The translations under genes were made by a program, and so were the position numbers. Below, piece after piece: positions 1-9,522 of a stretch of DNA of 64,000 bases (positions within the stretch are counted from its first letter, which is position 1; every line of letters begins with the position of its first letter). The DNA comes from Flavobacterium profundi (GTDB taxonomy: Bacteria > Bacteroidota > Bacteroidia > Flavobacteriales > Flavobacteriaceae). Where the stretch lies: contig NZ_VDCZ01000014.1 of NCBI RefSeq assembly GCF_006491645.1, positions 1 to 64,000 of the forward strand. Reading direction: 5' to 3'. The notes beneath the pieces are model-generated. The model was given only the letters and a program-made list of their open reading frames with translations. It ran no database searches and was not told the origin of the DNA.

Positions 1-33
1 TAACAACGAAAGAATTAAATCAAATCTAAACAA

Positions 34-62
34 AATGAGCCCGATAAAATATCGAGCTCATT
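34..62. other. Inverted repeat at the window edge
   Basis: AATGAGC (34-40) pairs with GCTCATT (56-62), and CGAT (42-45) with ATCG (51-54) inside it. There is no long T-run on either side, so a simple intrinsic terminator is only possible, not clear. It lies downstream of the minus-strand lactonase gene. Bases 1-143 hold no other recognisable gene. Confidence 0.35.
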
Positions 63-143
63 ATTATCAAAATTAAGTTTAAATTTGTCTAACTTTTTGG
101 GTGCAGTCTATATGAAGCGCTTTTTTTTAATACTGATTTTCAC

Positions 144-1301
144 CTAAAATTCAAAGAAATAAACCGGTTTATGAATTTCTATTCTATTTTTTGTATGTTG
201 TAACAAACCAGTTTCCTTATCTCTAGTATATACAACAATAGAGTTAGAACCTTGACTTGCTACCAAAATAAAATCTTCATTTTTAGAAAGTATAAAATTT
301 CTTGGGCTCCATTCGGTTGGAATGGACTGAATTTTTTCTAAAGATGCTCCTTTATTGATTTTAAAAGCAACCAATTGATTATCTTCCCCTCTAACGGAAA
401 CATATAAAAAATCATTTTCTTTATTTATTCTTACTTCTGCAGCTGAACCTAAGTTTGTTTTTTTGTCAGTCAAACTTTTTACTTCTAAGAGTTGCAATTT
501 ATTGTCTGTATAATCCAATACAGCAATTTCATTGGTCAACTCAAAAACAACATAAATTTTATTTCCATCATTATTAAAAACCAAATGTCTTGGACCAGAA
601 CCAAGTGGCATCTTTGTTGAAATTGTTTTTTCAGGAAGCAATAAAATTTGATTATTCTCTTCAGTGTAAGGAATTATATCAATGGTATCATTTCCTAAAT
701 CAGCTACAAATAGTTTATTTTCTGTAGGATGAAAAACAACACAATGCACATGCGCTTTTTCTTGTCTTTCTTTCGTGATACTATTTCCTTCATGCTGAAT
801 TACTTGAGGGTAATTTTTAATTTCTCCTGTTGGTGCTACAGGAAAAGCCGTTAAATTACCACCAGAATAATTTCCAACAATTAAAGCATTTTCGTTAGGG
901 CTAAATGCTAGTGTACAAGGATCATTTCCTAAGGTTGCAACAGTAGTCAACTCTTTAAAAATTCCTTTTCCTTTATCATAAGAAAAAGTGTGCAACAGCC
1001 CTCCTTCTTTACCTTGAATTTCACCTACAGCTGCAATAATCGTTTTAGCTTTGTTCGTTACTACAAATGAAGGATTGGGTATACTATCCAAAACGACTTC
1101 TAACTTTAATTCCTGAGTAAACGGATTAAAAGAAAGCAGATTAATACCTTGTGATAAAGAATCTGTATAGGTTCCAATTAAGTAATTCTCTGCAACACTA
1201 GTTAAATCATTACTTCTTTTTTCTTCTTGTTTCTTCTCTTTTTGACAAGATAAACCTAGGCATACTATGAAAAACAAAGCCAATACAACTCTTTTTTTCA
1301 T
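144..1301 (-). CDS. Lactonase-fold beta-propeller lipoprotein (6-phosphogluconolactonase-like)
   Basis: The 385-residue protein begins with a lipoprotein-type signal ending at Cys19 (GLSC), followed by a charged linker. The rest reads as a seven-bladed propeller of the YbhE/Pgl lactonase family, with family-like segments such as GTYTDSLSQGI near residue 44, HVHCVVFHPTENKLFVADLG in the middle, and GPRHLVFNNDG. Family members hydrolyse 6-phosphogluconolactone or related sugar lactones, but a membrane-anchored extracytoplasmic form argues against a role in the cytosolic pentose phosphate pathway, so the substrate is unknown. The start overlaps the stop of the upstream ytxJ-like gene by 4 nt, which suggests translational coupling. 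Confidence 0.8.
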   Translation of the reverse strand: MKKRVVLALFFIVCLGLSCQKEKKQEEKRSNDLTSVAENYLIGTYTDSLSQGINLLSFNPFTQELKLEVVLDSIPNPSFVVTNKAKTIIAAVGEIQGKEGGLLHTFSYDKGKGIFKELTTVATLGNDPCTLAFSPNENALIVGNYSGGNLTAFPVAPTGEIKNYPQVIQHEGNSITKERQEKAHVHCVVFHPTENKLFVADLGNDTIDIIPYTEENNQILLLPEKTISTKMPLGSGPRHLVFNNDGNKIYVVFELTNEIAVLDYTDNKLQLLEVKSLTDKKTNLGSAAEVRINKENDFLYVSVRGEDNQLVAFKINKGASLEKIQSIPTEWSPRNFILSKNEDFILVASQGSNSIVVYTRDKETGLLQHTKNRIEIHKPVYFFEF

Positions 1302-1696
1302 CCTACAAATTGCTTTAAATCCGTTGCATCAATAGCATCATGTGAAGCCGTATATATTACTTTCCCATTTTTGATTACTAAAATTTGAGGTGATTGATGC
1401 ATTACATCGTAACGATTGGCAATCGCATTAGAAACTTCTCTGTAATTTAATAAATCTAAAAGATACCATTCCATTTCTGTATTCGTAAAATGGTACGCAT
1501 TATCAAATTGCTTTAAAGCAAACCTGCTAATACTACATCGGGTACTATGCTTAAAAAGCACTATTGGCTTTTCAAAAGATGCCGTATCAATTGTATCTAA
1601 TTCTTCAATATCAGTTAAGGTATGAAATTTAGGCTCGCTATTCGATTCTGGATTTTCTTGGTTAGATGAACCAAAAATTTTATTTAAAAAACTCAT
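1298..1696 (-). CDS. ytxJ: YtxJ-type bacillithiol system redox protein (monothiol bacilliredoxin family)
   Basis: This 132-residue protein has a thioredoxin-like core of the YtxJ/DUF2847 family. The segment FKHSTRCSISRFALKQF places a single reactive Cys at residue 54 in a TRCSIS active site, and a cis-Pro-like QSPQILVIKNGK segment follows near residue 103. Family members are thought to remove bacillithiol from mixed disulfides on cytosolic proteins, which implies that this organism makes bacillithiol. The first 25 residues are a low-complexity Ser/Asn/Glu tail. A TACCTTTG promoter box lies 15 nt upstream, and the gene is the first of a two-gene unit with the lactonase. Confidence 0.82.
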   Translation of the reverse strand: MSFLNKIFGSSNQENPESNSEPKFHTLTDIEELDTIDTASFEKPIVLFKHSTRCSISRFALKQFDNAYHFTNTEMEWYLLDLLNYREVSNAIANRYDVMHQSPQILVIKNGKVIYTASHDAIDATDLKQFVG

Positions 1697-1710
1697 AATT
1701 ATACTTTTTT

Positions 1711-1718
1711 CAAAGGTA
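1711..1718 (-). promoter_or_regulatory. -7 promoter box for ytxJ-lactonase
   Basis: Read on the minus strand this is TACCTTTG, an exact match to the Bacteroidota -7 consensus TAnnTTTG, 15 nt before the ytxJ start codon. I see no clear -33 TTG. Confidence 0.6.
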
Positions 1719-1766
1719 CTTAAACTATTATTCTCTTACGAATGTTAAACGTAAACTTAAACAAAT

Positions 1767-2690
1767 TTATTTTGCTAAAACCGCTCTTTGCTTCTCTAAA
1801 ATAGCAGCATCATACTCTAATTTGTGCTTCTTCATAAAATAAATTAGAGCATCCAAACGATCTACATCTTGAAATTTTAAATTCCAAGAAAGCTTAGTCA
1901 AACATACAGAACATAAGGCATTCGGTCTTGAATCACCTTCTACAAGATTATTAACACCATTCATCAAACATTTTGCTTCAATACAATGTGCCAATGTAAA
2001 CATATGACTAATTTCATGACTAGATGTTTTTATAATTCGCCTTAAACAAAGCGGATAAGTTGATGCATCCAATCCTCCTTCAGAATATCTTGAAATAGAG
2101 GAAACAGCTGTTCTTTTTTCATAACTAGCCAAACCAAAAACAAAATTCCATTTTGGATTGGGATATAAATCTTTCGCTGTTAATGCCATTACAACAATGC
2201 CATCTTTAGGCATTTTTGAAGGCAACAATGTATTAATAATATAACTTGCATTTAGCTGATGATTACCAAAATGAGTCCTTTGTTCTTTAGACGGAATTTC
2301 GGATTCAGAGATAGGTTGTAACTGAATTGTTTCTAGACCAAAAAATAAACGGATATACTCTATATTCCAATCTATAATTTTCTTTTCCCAAGCTGTAAAA
2401 CTTCCTATCGGTTGAATATAAATCTTATTCTTCTTACTAGTCGATATAATTAAATTCTTATTAGCAATATATTGTTGAAAAGTTTGTCCGTTTTCATCAT
2501 GAACGCTTAACCAATCACCCGATTGAGGTTCGGGCAAAGGCTCGTTTAAAAGAACCAATTCTTCATAGTTTGGTAATTTAAAATCTATTTTATTACTGAT
2601 AGCTTTACTTTTTTTTGTAGTAGATGATTCTTCTTTTTTACTACAAGAAAACAAGAATAACAATAGTATTACACTGAGAAATAACTTCAT
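1767..2690 (-). CDS. Archaemetzincin-type zinc metalloprotease lipoprotein
   Basis: The 307-residue protein has a lipoprotein signal (FLFSC, Cys16) and a Ser/Lys linker. The signature HEISHMFTLAHC lies at residues 225-236 and gives the three zinc ligands His225, His229 and His235 with Glu226 as catalytic base. Cys236, Cys241 (in CLMN), Cys260 and Cys263 (CSVC) form the second zinc site that defines archaemetzincins (archaelysins). It is presumably an envelope-anchored aminopeptidase-like enzyme with an unknown substrate. It stands alone on the minus strand, divergent from clpB. The signature is complete, so the family call is firm. Confidence 0.88.
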   Translation of the reverse strand: MKLFLSVILLLFLFSCSKKEESSTTKKSKAISNKIDFKLPNYEELVLLNEPLPEPQSGDWLSVHDENGQTFQQYIANKNLIISTSKKNKIYIQPIGSFTAWEKKIIDWNIEYIRLFFGLETIQLQPISESEIPSKEQRTHFGNHQLNASYIINTLLPSKMPKDGIVVMALTAKDLYPNPKWNFVFGLASYEKRTAVSSISRYSEGGLDASTYPLCLRRIIKTSSHEISHMFTLAHCIEAKCLMNGVNNLVEGDSRPNALCSVCLTKLSWNLKFQDVDRLDALIYFMKKHKLEYDAAILEKQRAVLAK

Positions 2691-2860
2691 ACTTTCTAAA
2701 TATTTTCTGACAAAACAACTTAAAAATAGACATTTTGACTTGTTTTAGCTTTCATTTTACTAAAAAAAACCAACAAATAAGTCATTTTGACATAAATTCA
2801 ACATTGGAATATAAATTGACTAAATTCAAGAAACGAAATAACACAAATAAAAATAAAAAA

Positions 2861-5449
2861 ATGAATTTTAATAATTATACAATCAAATCACAAGAAGCCA
2901 TACAACAAGCGCAACAAATTGCGCAAAGTTTTGGGCATCAACAAATAGAAAACGAACATCTTTTTAAAGGAATTTTAGAAGTAGATGAAAATGTTACTCC
3001 TTTTTTACTTAAAAAGTTACATATAAACGTTGAACTTTTTAAAAAAGTATTAGATAGTACCATTCAAAGTTTTGCTAAAGTTTCAGGTGGAGAAATTATG
3101 CTTTCAAGAGATGCAGGAAACACACTCAACGAAGCTTCCATCATTGCTAAGAAAATGAATGATGAATTTGTTTCTATTGAACATTTAATTTTAGCCATTT
3201 TTAAATCCAAAAGTAAGGTTGCCCAAATTTTAAAAGATCAAGGAGTAACTGAAAAAGGCTTAGAAAGTGCTATTGCAGAATTAAGAAAAGGAGAACGAGT
3301 AACTTCAGCTTCTGCTGAAGAAACATATAATGCATTAAATAAATACGCTAAAAACTTATGTGAATTAGCTAAAAATGGTAAACTAGACCCTGTTATTGGT
3401 AGAGATGAAGAAATCAGACGTGTATTACAAATTTTAACACGTAGAACCAAAAATAATCCGATGTTAATTGGTGAACCAGGTGTGGGTAAAACAGCCATTG
3501 CTGAAGGTTTGGCGCATCGAATTGTAGATGGTGATGTACCTGAAAACTTGAAAGATAAAATTATCTATTCTTTAGACATGGGAGCTTTAATCGCTGGAGC
3601 CAAATACAAGGGTGAATTTGAAGAACGTTTAAAATCTGTAGTTAAAGAAGTAACCTCTGCGGAAGGAGATATTGTTCTTTTTATAGATGAAATTCATACT
3701 CTAGTAGGTGCAGGTGGTGGTGAAGGTGCTATGGATGCAGCTAATATTTTAAAACCTGCCTTAGCGCGTGGTGAATTAAGAGCTATTGGAGCAACAACTT
3801 TAGATGAATATCAAAAATATTTCGAAAAAGACAAAGCTTTGGAACGTCGTTTTCAAAAAGTAAATGTTGACGAGCCAGATACAGAAAGTGCCATCTCCAT
3901 TTTAAGAGGTATTAAAGAAAAATACGAAACACATCATAAAGTGCGTATAAAAGATGATGCCATTATAGCTGCTGTAGAATTATCACAACGTTATATTACG
4001 AACCGATTCTTACCAGATAAAGCCATCGATCTAATGGATGAAGCGGCTTCTAAATTACGAATGGAAATTAATTCCAAACCAGAAGAATTAGATGTTTTAG
4101 ATCGTAAAATCATGCAATTAGAGATTGAAATTGAAGCGATTAAAAGAGAGAATGATGATAACAAGTTAAAATCTTTAGGTTTAGAATTAGCCAATTTAAA
4201 AGAAGAAAGAAATGAAATTTTTGCGAAATGGAAATCTGAAAAAGATGTAGTAGATGCTATACAATCTATCAAACAAGAAATTGAAGATTATAAAGGTGAA
4301 GCAGAACGTGCTGAAAGAGAAGGTGATTATGGAAAAGTCGCTGAAATTCGTTATGGAAAAATTAAAGATGCACAGGAAAAGTTAGATGCACTGCAAATTC
4401 AATTGCAAGAAAACCAATCTGGAACTTCTTTAATAAAAGAAGAGGTCACCCATGAGGATATTGCTGAAGTAGTAGCGAAATGGACTGGAATACCTGTTAC
4501 CAAAATGTTGCAAAGCGACAGAGAAAAACTGCTACACTTAGAAGATGAATTGCACAAACGCGTCGTAGGTCAAGAAGAAGCTATTGAAGCGATTAGCGAT
4601 GCTGTGAGAAGAAGCCGTGCTGGTTTACAAGATACTAAAAAACCATTAGGTTCCTTCTTATTTCTTGGTACAACAGGAGTAGGAAAAACAGAGTTAGCCA
4701 AAGCATTAGCCGAATATTTATTTAATGACGAAAATGCGATTACGCGTATCGACATGAGCGAATACCAAGAGCGTCACAGCGTGAGTCGTTTAGTAGGCGC
4801 ACCTCCAGGATATGTTGGTTATGATGAAGGTGGACAATTAACAGAAGCTGTTAGAAGAAAACCTTATTCAGTAGTTCTATTAGATGAAATTGAAAAAGCA
4901 CATCCCGATACCTTTAATATCTTATTACAAGTTTTAGATGAAGGGCGTCTAACAGATAATAAGGGACGTTTGGCCGATTTTAAAAATACCATTATAATTA
5001 TGACTTCAAACATGGGAAGCCATATTATACAAGAAAAGTTTGACAATCTAAAAGGCAATATTGAAGCAGCTACAGCAGCCGCAAAAGTTGAAGTTTTAGG
5101 TTTATTAAAACAAACTGTTCGACCAGAATTTATTAATAGAATTGATGAAATTGTAATGTTTACACCTTTATCAGAAAACAATATTAAGGAAATTGTAAGC
5201 TTACAGTTAAAAAGTTTAACCAAAATGTTGGCACATCAAAACATAACTTTAGATGCAACTCCAGAAGCTATTGATTATTTAGCGACTAAAGGTTATGATG
5301 CAGAATTTGGAGCAAGACCTGTTAAAAGAGTCATCCAAAGAGAAGTTTTAAATCAATTATCTAAAGAAATATTATCCGGTAATGTAACAAACGATAGTAT
5401 TATTTTATTAGACAGTTTTGATGGAAAATTAGTTTTTAGAAATCAATAA
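2861..5449 (+). CDS. clpB: ATP-dependent chaperone ClpB (disaggregase)
   Basis: The 862-residue protein has the full ClpB order: an N-terminal repeat domain ([18 protein letters not shown]), AAA-1 with Walker A GEPGVGKT and Walker [10 protein letters not shown], the coiled-coil middle domain (roughly residues 400-530, rich in Glu/Lys), and AAA-2 with Walker A GTTGVGKT and Walker [13 protein letters not shown]. It rescues aggregated proteins with DnaK. An in-frame ATG exists 126 nt upstream, but the 42 extra residues are unlike the family. I chose the ATG at 2861, where the conserved N-terminus begins. No CIRCE element is visible. It is convergent with the hibernation factor gene, with a shared terminator between them. 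Confidence 0.96.
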   Translation: MNFNNYTIKSQEAIQQAQQIAQSFGHQQIENEHLFKGILEVDENVTPFLLKKLHINVELFKKVLDSTIQSFAKVSGGEIMLSRDAGNTLNEASIIAKKMNDEFVSIEHLILAIFKSKSKVAQILKDQGVTEKGLESAIAELRKGERVTSASAEETYNALNKYAKNLCELAKNGKLDPVIGRDEEIRRVLQILTRRTKNNPMLIGEPGVGKTAIAEGLAHRIVDGDVPENLKDKIIYSLDMGALIAGAKYKGEFEERLKSVVKEVTSAEGDIVLFIDEIHTLVGAGGGEGAMDAANILKPALARGELRAIGATTLDEYQKYFEKDKALERRFQKVNVDEPDTESAISILRGIKEKYETHHKVRIKDDAIIAAVELSQRYITNRFLPDKAIDLMDEAASKLRMEINSKPEELDVLDRKIMQLEIEIEAIKRENDDNKLKSLGLELANLKEERNEIFAKWKSEKDVVDAIQSIKQEIEDYKGEAERAEREGDYGKVAEIRYGKIKDAQEKLDALQIQLQENQSGTSLIKEEVTHEDIAEVVAKWTGIPVTKMLQSDREKLLHLEDELHKRVVGQEEAIEAISDAVRRSRAGLQDTKKPLGSFLFLGTTGVGKTELAKALAEYLFNDENAITRIDMSEYQERHSVSRLVGAPPGYVGYDEGGQLTEAVRRKPYSVVLLDEIEKAHPDTFNILLQVLDEGRLTDNKGRLADFKNTIIIMTSNMGSHIIQEKFDNLKGNIEAATAAAKVEVLGLLKQTVRPEFINRIDEIVMFTPLSENNIKEIVSLQLKSLTKMLAHQNITLDATPEAIDYLATKGYDAEFGARPVKRVIQREVLNQLSKEILSGNVTNDSIILLDSFDGKLVFRNQ

Positions 5450-5495
5450 GAAAAAGAAATAAAGAATAGTTTTTAGTTAGATTGGTTAGTTAGTG

Positions 5496-5535
5496 AAAAG
5501 CACCTTACGAAATAAAATGTAAGGTGCTTTTTTTA
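5496..5535. terminator. Bidirectional terminator between clpB and hpf-like gene
   Basis: AAAAGCACCTTAC (5496-5508) pairs with GTAAGGTGCTTTT (5519-5531) around a 10-nt loop, with A and T runs on the two sides, so it can serve both convergent genes. Confidence 0.9.
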
Positions 5536-5592
5536 CAAAAAATCTAAATTATTAAAAAATAATTGGGATTTAATTTTAAAAATACATTTTAA

Positions 5593-5907
5593 TTAATATT
5601 GTTGCATTTTTTCATAAGTACTTTTCAAAAGACGCTTCATTTTTCCAACTGCACCAGAAAATGCTTTTTCAACAGTATCCGCTTGTTCTGTTACCACTAG
5701 AGGTTCTTTTTTAGCAATACGCACCTCAAACACACAAGTTTTATCATTTTTACTAATTTTATCACTATTTTCATCTTTAAAATGAACTTCAACTCTCGTA
5801 ATTTTATCATCAAAATGAGCTAATTCTCTTTCGATTTCACTTGTATAGAATGAAACTAATCTTTCGTTTCCATCAATATTTTTGTCGGTATTAATTTGTA
5901 CTTGCAT
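5593..5907 (-). CDS. hpf: Ribosome hibernation promoting factor, short HPF/RaiA family
   Basis: The protein is 104 residues, typical of the short HPF/RaiA class. It begins MQVQINTDKNIDGNERLVSF and has the beta-alpha-beta layout with the segment ITRVEVHFKDEN and a Lys/Arg-rich last helix (GKMKRLLKSTYEK). These proteins bind the 30S decoding region in stationary phase or stress and silence ribosomes. The gene is monocistronic, convergent with clpB and divergent from the AraC-type regulator. It lacks the long C-terminal dimerisation domain of long HPF. Confidence 0.85.
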   Translation of the reverse strand: MQVQINTDKNIDGNERLVSFYTSEIERELAHFDDKITRVEVHFKDENSDKISKNDKTCVFEVRIAKKEPLVVTEQADTVEKAFSGAVGKMKRLLKSTYEKMQQY

Positions 5908-5988
5908 AATATAATAATTTATTTGTTTCCCTAAAATTACTATACTTTAAGAGAGTTTCAAAGTATTTTAATAAAAGTTTAATAAAAA

Positions 5989-6022
5989 ACTTACAAGAAT
6001 TTTAATTTAAATTTTTGTAAGT
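5989..6022. other. Imperfect hairpin between hpf and the AraC-type gene
   Basis: ACTTACAA (5989-5996) pairs with TTGTAAGT (6015-6022), with a weaker A/T inner stem. It lies between two divergent genes and is followed by T-rich sequence on the plus strand, so it could be an operator or a leader terminator. Its function is unknown. Confidence 0.35.
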
Positions 6023-6120
6023 AAATTTTTAGTTTTTATTTTGAAAATATTTATTAATTTTATTTTAATTTTAATTACATTAGCTAAACAAAACAATCCT
6101 TTTATCAAGGGACTAAACCG

Positions 6121-6702
6121 ATGAAGATATTTATAAGAAATATGGCTTGTGAAAGCTGTAAAGTGGTTGTCAAAGAGGCACTGGAAGAACTCAATCTTCA
6201 TCCAGAAAAGGTAGAACTTGGCATGGCGGAAACAAAAGAAGACTTAGATGCTAAAACAAAAGAAAAGCTGAATCAAATGATTCAAAAAGTAGGTCTTGAA
6301 ATTGTGGAAAGTAAAGGTGGCATTTTAATTGAAAAAATCAAACATTATTGCCAAGAATATGTAAACAATGCTGAAAAGATAAATTCAAACATATCGGAAT
6401 ATTTACAAAAAAAATTAGACAAAGACTATAATTATTTATCCAATGCTTTTTCTGAAGTAACTTCAACGACTATCATTATGTATGTTAATCTACTAAAAAT
6501 GGAAAAAGCGAAAGAAATGATTTTATTTGAAGAACATAATTTTACAGAAATTGCTACAAAACTCAACTTTAGTAATTTATCCACTTTTTCAGCACTATTT
6601 AAAAAAATTACTGGTTTTACCCCATCCTACTTCAAAAAATTAAAAGAAAAAAGAAGAAAAGCCATTCAAAATCTTACTAAAGATTTAAAACATAAAAATT
6701 AA
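6121..6702 (+). CDS. AraC-family regulator with N-terminal HMA-like CxxC segment
   Basis: The 193-residue protein has two parts. The first 70 residues begin MKIFIRNMACESCK, resembling the MxCxxC metal-binding loop (Cys10, Cys13) of heavy-metal-associated domains. The last 100 residues are an AraC-type double helix-turn-helix: NYLSNAFSEV for the first helix pair, and EIATKLNFSNLSTFSALFKKITGFTPSYFKKL for the second. The linker is short, so there is no classic sugar-binding cupin. I infer a one-protein metal- or redox-responsive DNA-binding regulator. No metal-transport gene is adjacent, so its targets are unknown. The phytochrome response regulator gene starts about 80 nt downstream but has its own promoter box. 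Confidence 0.78.
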   Translation: MKIFIRNMACESCKVVVKEALEELNLHPEKVELGMAETKEDLDAKTKEKLNQMIQKVGLEIVESKGGILIEKIKHYCQEYVNNAEKINSNISEYLQKKLDKDYNYLSNAFSEVTSTTIIMYVNLLKMEKAKEMILFEEHNFTEIATKLNFSNLSTFSALFKKITGFTPSYFKKLKEKRRKAIQNLTKDLKHKN

Positions 6703-6747
6703 TAAATTTCTGACTAATATTAAAAAATTTATTTCTGTAAATATCTT

Positions 6748-6755
6748 TATATTTG
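6748..6755 (+). promoter_or_regulatory. -7 box for the phytochrome operon
   Basis: TATATTTG is an exact TAnnTTTG match ending 30 nt before the ATG at 6786. It overlaps an upstream in-frame TTG at 6753, which therefore cannot be the translation start if this promoter is used. Confidence 0.6.
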
Positions 6756-6785
6756 CTTATAAAAAAACAAATTTTAAATAAACAA

Positions 6786-7238
6786 ATGAGTGAAATTAAT
6801 ATTTTTTACGCTGATGATGATGATGATGATTTAATGTTTTTTAATGATGCAGTTTCTGCATTGTCAAATAAAGCTGAAAAGTTAATCAATCTTTATATTC
6901 ACAAAAATGGCGAATTACTTCTAGAAAGTATCAAAAAAAACAAGCAGAACAACAATGTTGTTTTTTTAGATTTAAACATGCCAAGAAAATCAGGGTTTCA
7001 ATTTCTAGAAGAAATTAGAAATGAACCAGATTTAAAAACAATTCCTGTCATTATTTATTCTACTAGTGCAGATGATGATAATATTTCCTTAAGCCATAAT
7101 TTAGGTGCCAACTTTTATGCTGTAAAACCTTATAATTTTCAAGATTTAATGAAAATGATTTCAAATGTAGCGCTAATTAATTGGCAAAATCATCAAGCTG
7201 ATTTTGAAAATTTTCTCTTTAATAAAATAGTCAATTAA
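6786..7238 (+). CDS. Single-domain response regulator (receiver only)
   Basis: From the ATG at 6786 this is a 150-residue CheY-like receiver with no output domain. The acidic pocket lies in a run of six Asp residues (10-15), the phospho-acceptor is Asp62 in FLDLNMPRKSG, the switch Thr/Ser is in IIYSTSA, and the conserved Lys is in YAVKPYNF. It precedes the bacteriophytochrome kinase by 25 nt and is its likely phosphotransfer partner, of the kind known as Rcp1-like regulators. The upstream TTG start is rejected because the promoter box covers it. Confidence 0.9.
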   Translation: MSEINIFYADDDDDDLMFFNDAVSALSNKAEKLINLYIHKNGELLLESIKKNKQNNNVVFLDLNMPRKSGFQFLEEIRNEPDLKTIPVIIYSTSADDDNISLSHNLGANFYAVKPYNFQDLMKMISNVALINWQNHQADFENFLFNKIVN

Positions 7239-7263
7239 TTTTTTTGCTTTCAATATTTTATAA

Positions 7264-9522
7264 ATGATTTTTAAAGACATTGTCAATAGAGATATCGTTA
7301 ATTTACAGAATTGTGAAGACGAACCTATACATATTCCTGGACTAATTCAACCTCATGGCTTTTTAATAGCAGTTGATAGTACAACACATAAAATTACTGT
7401 TTGTAGTGAAAACATCAATCAATTTCTTAGTATTTCTTACGAACAAGTGTTGGGTAAAAAGATTGAAGAATTATTTAATGAGGCTTTTTTAATTGAATTA
7501 AACCAATATCAATCTGAAAATACAAATCAAACGAAAGTCTTTAATTTCACTATAGACAAACAACTTTTCTCCATTAGTATGCACGCTTCTGTAGGTAAAG
7601 AAATTATTATTGAAGCAGAACTTACGGAGAATCAATTTACAAATAGTAATAGCCTATACAACTCTTCTAAGCAATTATTAAGCTACATCGAAGATAGTTT
7701 TACTCTAAAAGAATTAACTAATGCTGTAGCTGTTGCTATTAAGAAAATTACCAATTATGATCGTGTGATGGTGTATCGTTTTGATGCAGATTACAATGGC
7801 GAAGTTATCGCTGAAAGTAAAGAAGAGCATTTAGAATCTTTTCTAGGTCTGCACTATCCTCATACAGACATACCTGTTCAGGCTAGAGAATTATATATTA
7901 AAAATCATTTGCGAATAATTGGAGATGTAAATTACAAACCTGTTCCACTTTATACGTATGCTGAAAGTCATTTGGATACTCTAGACATGAGTTATTCGGT
8001 ATTACGAAGCGTCTCTCCTATTCATATTCAATATTTACACAATATGGGTGTTGGTGGCACATTAACTATTTCTTTGTTACACAAAGACAAATTGTGGGGC
8101 TTAATAACATGCCATCATTATTCACCCAAATATTTAAGCCAAGAAATACGAAATACAGTTAAATTACACGGTCATTTTATCACCTCACAAATTGATGTTC
8201 GTTTGTTGAATGAAGAATATGAAATTGCCAGAAAAACAAACCAAGCTGTTGAAAATTTAATTTCTAAACAATTGGATTTTGACAGAAGTTCAATTACTCA
8301 ACTTTTTCAAGATACATCGATTATTGAGTTATGTAACAGCACTGGAATTTCAGCTTTAATTGGTGATGAAATATACACCTATGGAAACACACCCAATCAT
8401 CAAGATATTAAAAGGTTAAGTATTTTTTTAAGTCATTATACAGAAGAAAATCATTTTTCAACTAATGCTCTTTCGAGAATTACTAAAGATTTATCATTTA
8501 TTTCTGATGAATTTCCTGGTATCAATTATCATTTTATCGGAAACGACTACGATTGTATTGTTTGGTATAGAAAACAAACCATAACAGATATTTATTGGGC
8601 TGGAGACCCAAAAAAATCTATAGAAAAAGATAAAAACGGATTATCCCCAAGAAAATCATTTGAAAAATTCACGGAAAGCGTTAAAGATAGCAGCAAACCT
8701 TGGTTAAAATCTGAACTAACAGCAAGTCAAAATTTTTTCAATTTCTTCCAAATTCATTTACGTTCCATTTTATTAAATGAAGAAAAAGAAAATCAAAAGA
8801 AATTAAGTGAAATATTGAAAGAAACCAATGCAGAGCTTGAAAATATAAATTGGATAAGTACGCATGATCTTCAAGAGCCACTGAGAAAAATAAGAATGAT
8901 GGCCTCTATGCTTGTAGGTGACGACATCAAAGAATTACCAAAGGATGTTCAGTTAAAAATTATAAAAATGCAAAACTCAGCTGAACGTATGCAAATACTA
9001 ATCAGCGATATTCTAAAATATACTAAAACTACAGCTCAACATTCAGATTTAGAAATTATCGATTTGAATATATTATTACAAGAAATAAAAGAGGAAGTTT
9101 CAGATTCTTTAGAAGACAATGAAGGACAATTATTAATTAGTGAGTTACCAACTATCCAAGGCGTTGGTTTTTTACTAAAACAATTGTTTACCAATATTAT
9201 TTACAACTCGTTGAAATTCAAATCTGAAGCAAGAAAACCTATCATTAGTATTCGAGAAAACAAGACTTCAAAAGATAAGTATCAAAAATCTGGAAATTAT
9301 TATAAAATTGAGATTGAAGATAATGGAATTGGATTTGATAATGAATACAGTCAAAAAATCTTCAAAATATTCTCACGATTGAATGATAAAAATGAATATT
9401 TAGGTTCAGGAATTGGTTTAGCTTTATGCAAAAAAATTATGACCAAACACAATGGATTAATTGCTGCTGAAGGACAACCTGATAAAGGTACAATTATTAA
9501 GATTTATTTTCCCAAAAATTAA
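7264..9522 (+). CDS. bphP: Bacteriophytochrome histidine kinase (PAS-GAF-PHY-HisKA-HATPase)
   Basis: The 752-residue protein has the canonical phytochrome layout. Cys17 in NCEDEPIHIPGLIQPHG is the biliverdin thioether ligand position of bacteriophytochromes. The GAF domain carries the DIP motif (202-204, in YPHTDIPVQAREL), His254 in SPIHIQYLHNMG and the LWGLITCHHY segment near 278-286. The PHY tongue carries PRKSF (462-466). The kinase half has His534 in THDLQEPLRKI, the N box FTNIIYNSLKFK, and the G boxes EDNGIGF and GSGIGLALCKKI. It senses red/far-red light and is expected to phosphorylate the receiver encoded just upstream. The chromophore source is the convergent heme oxygenase gene, whose stop overlaps by 4 nt. 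Confidence 0.95.
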   Translation: MIFKDIVNRDIVNLQNCEDEPIHIPGLIQPHGFLIAVDSTTHKITVCSENINQFLSISYEQVLGKKIEELFNEAFLIELNQYQSENTNQTKVFNFTIDKQLFSISMHASVGKEIIIEAELTENQFTNSNSLYNSSKQLLSYIEDSFTLKELTNAVAVAIKKITNYDRVMVYRFDADYNGEVIAESKEEHLESFLGLHYPHTDIPVQARELYIKNHLRIIGDVNYKPVPLYTYAESHLDTLDMSYSVLRSVSPIHIQYLHNMGVGGTLTISLLHKDKLWGLITCHHYSPKYLSQEIRNTVKLHGHFITSQIDVRLLNEEYEIARKTNQAVENLISKQLDFDRSSITQLFQDTSIIELCNSTGISALIGDEIYTYGNTPNHQDIKRLSIFLSHYTEENHFSTNALSRITKDLSFISDEFPGINYHFIGNDYDCIVWYRKQTITDIYWAGDPKKSIEKDKNGLSPRKSFEKFTESVKDSSKPWLKSELTASQNFFNFFQIHLRSILLNEEKENQKKLSEILKETNAELENINWISTHDLQEPLRKIRMMASMLVGDDIKELPKDVQLKIIKMQNSAERMQILISDILKYTKTTAQHSDLEIIDLNILLQEIKEEVSDSLEDNEGQLLISELPTIQGVGFLLKQLFTNIIYNSLKFKSEARKPIISIRENKTSKDKYQKSGNYYKIEIEDNGIGFDNEYSQKIFKIFSRLNDKNEYLGSGIGLALCKKIMTKHNGLIAAEGQPDKGTIIKIYFPKN

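Noticed and set aside
2735..2860. N-terminal extension of ClpB by 42 residues
   Set aside because: The extra residues are low-complexity and unlike any ClpB N-terminus. The ATG at 2861 starts the conserved domain.
3238..5223. Long minus-strand frames inside clpB
   Set aside because: They mirror the codon structure of clpB and lack family features or promoters.
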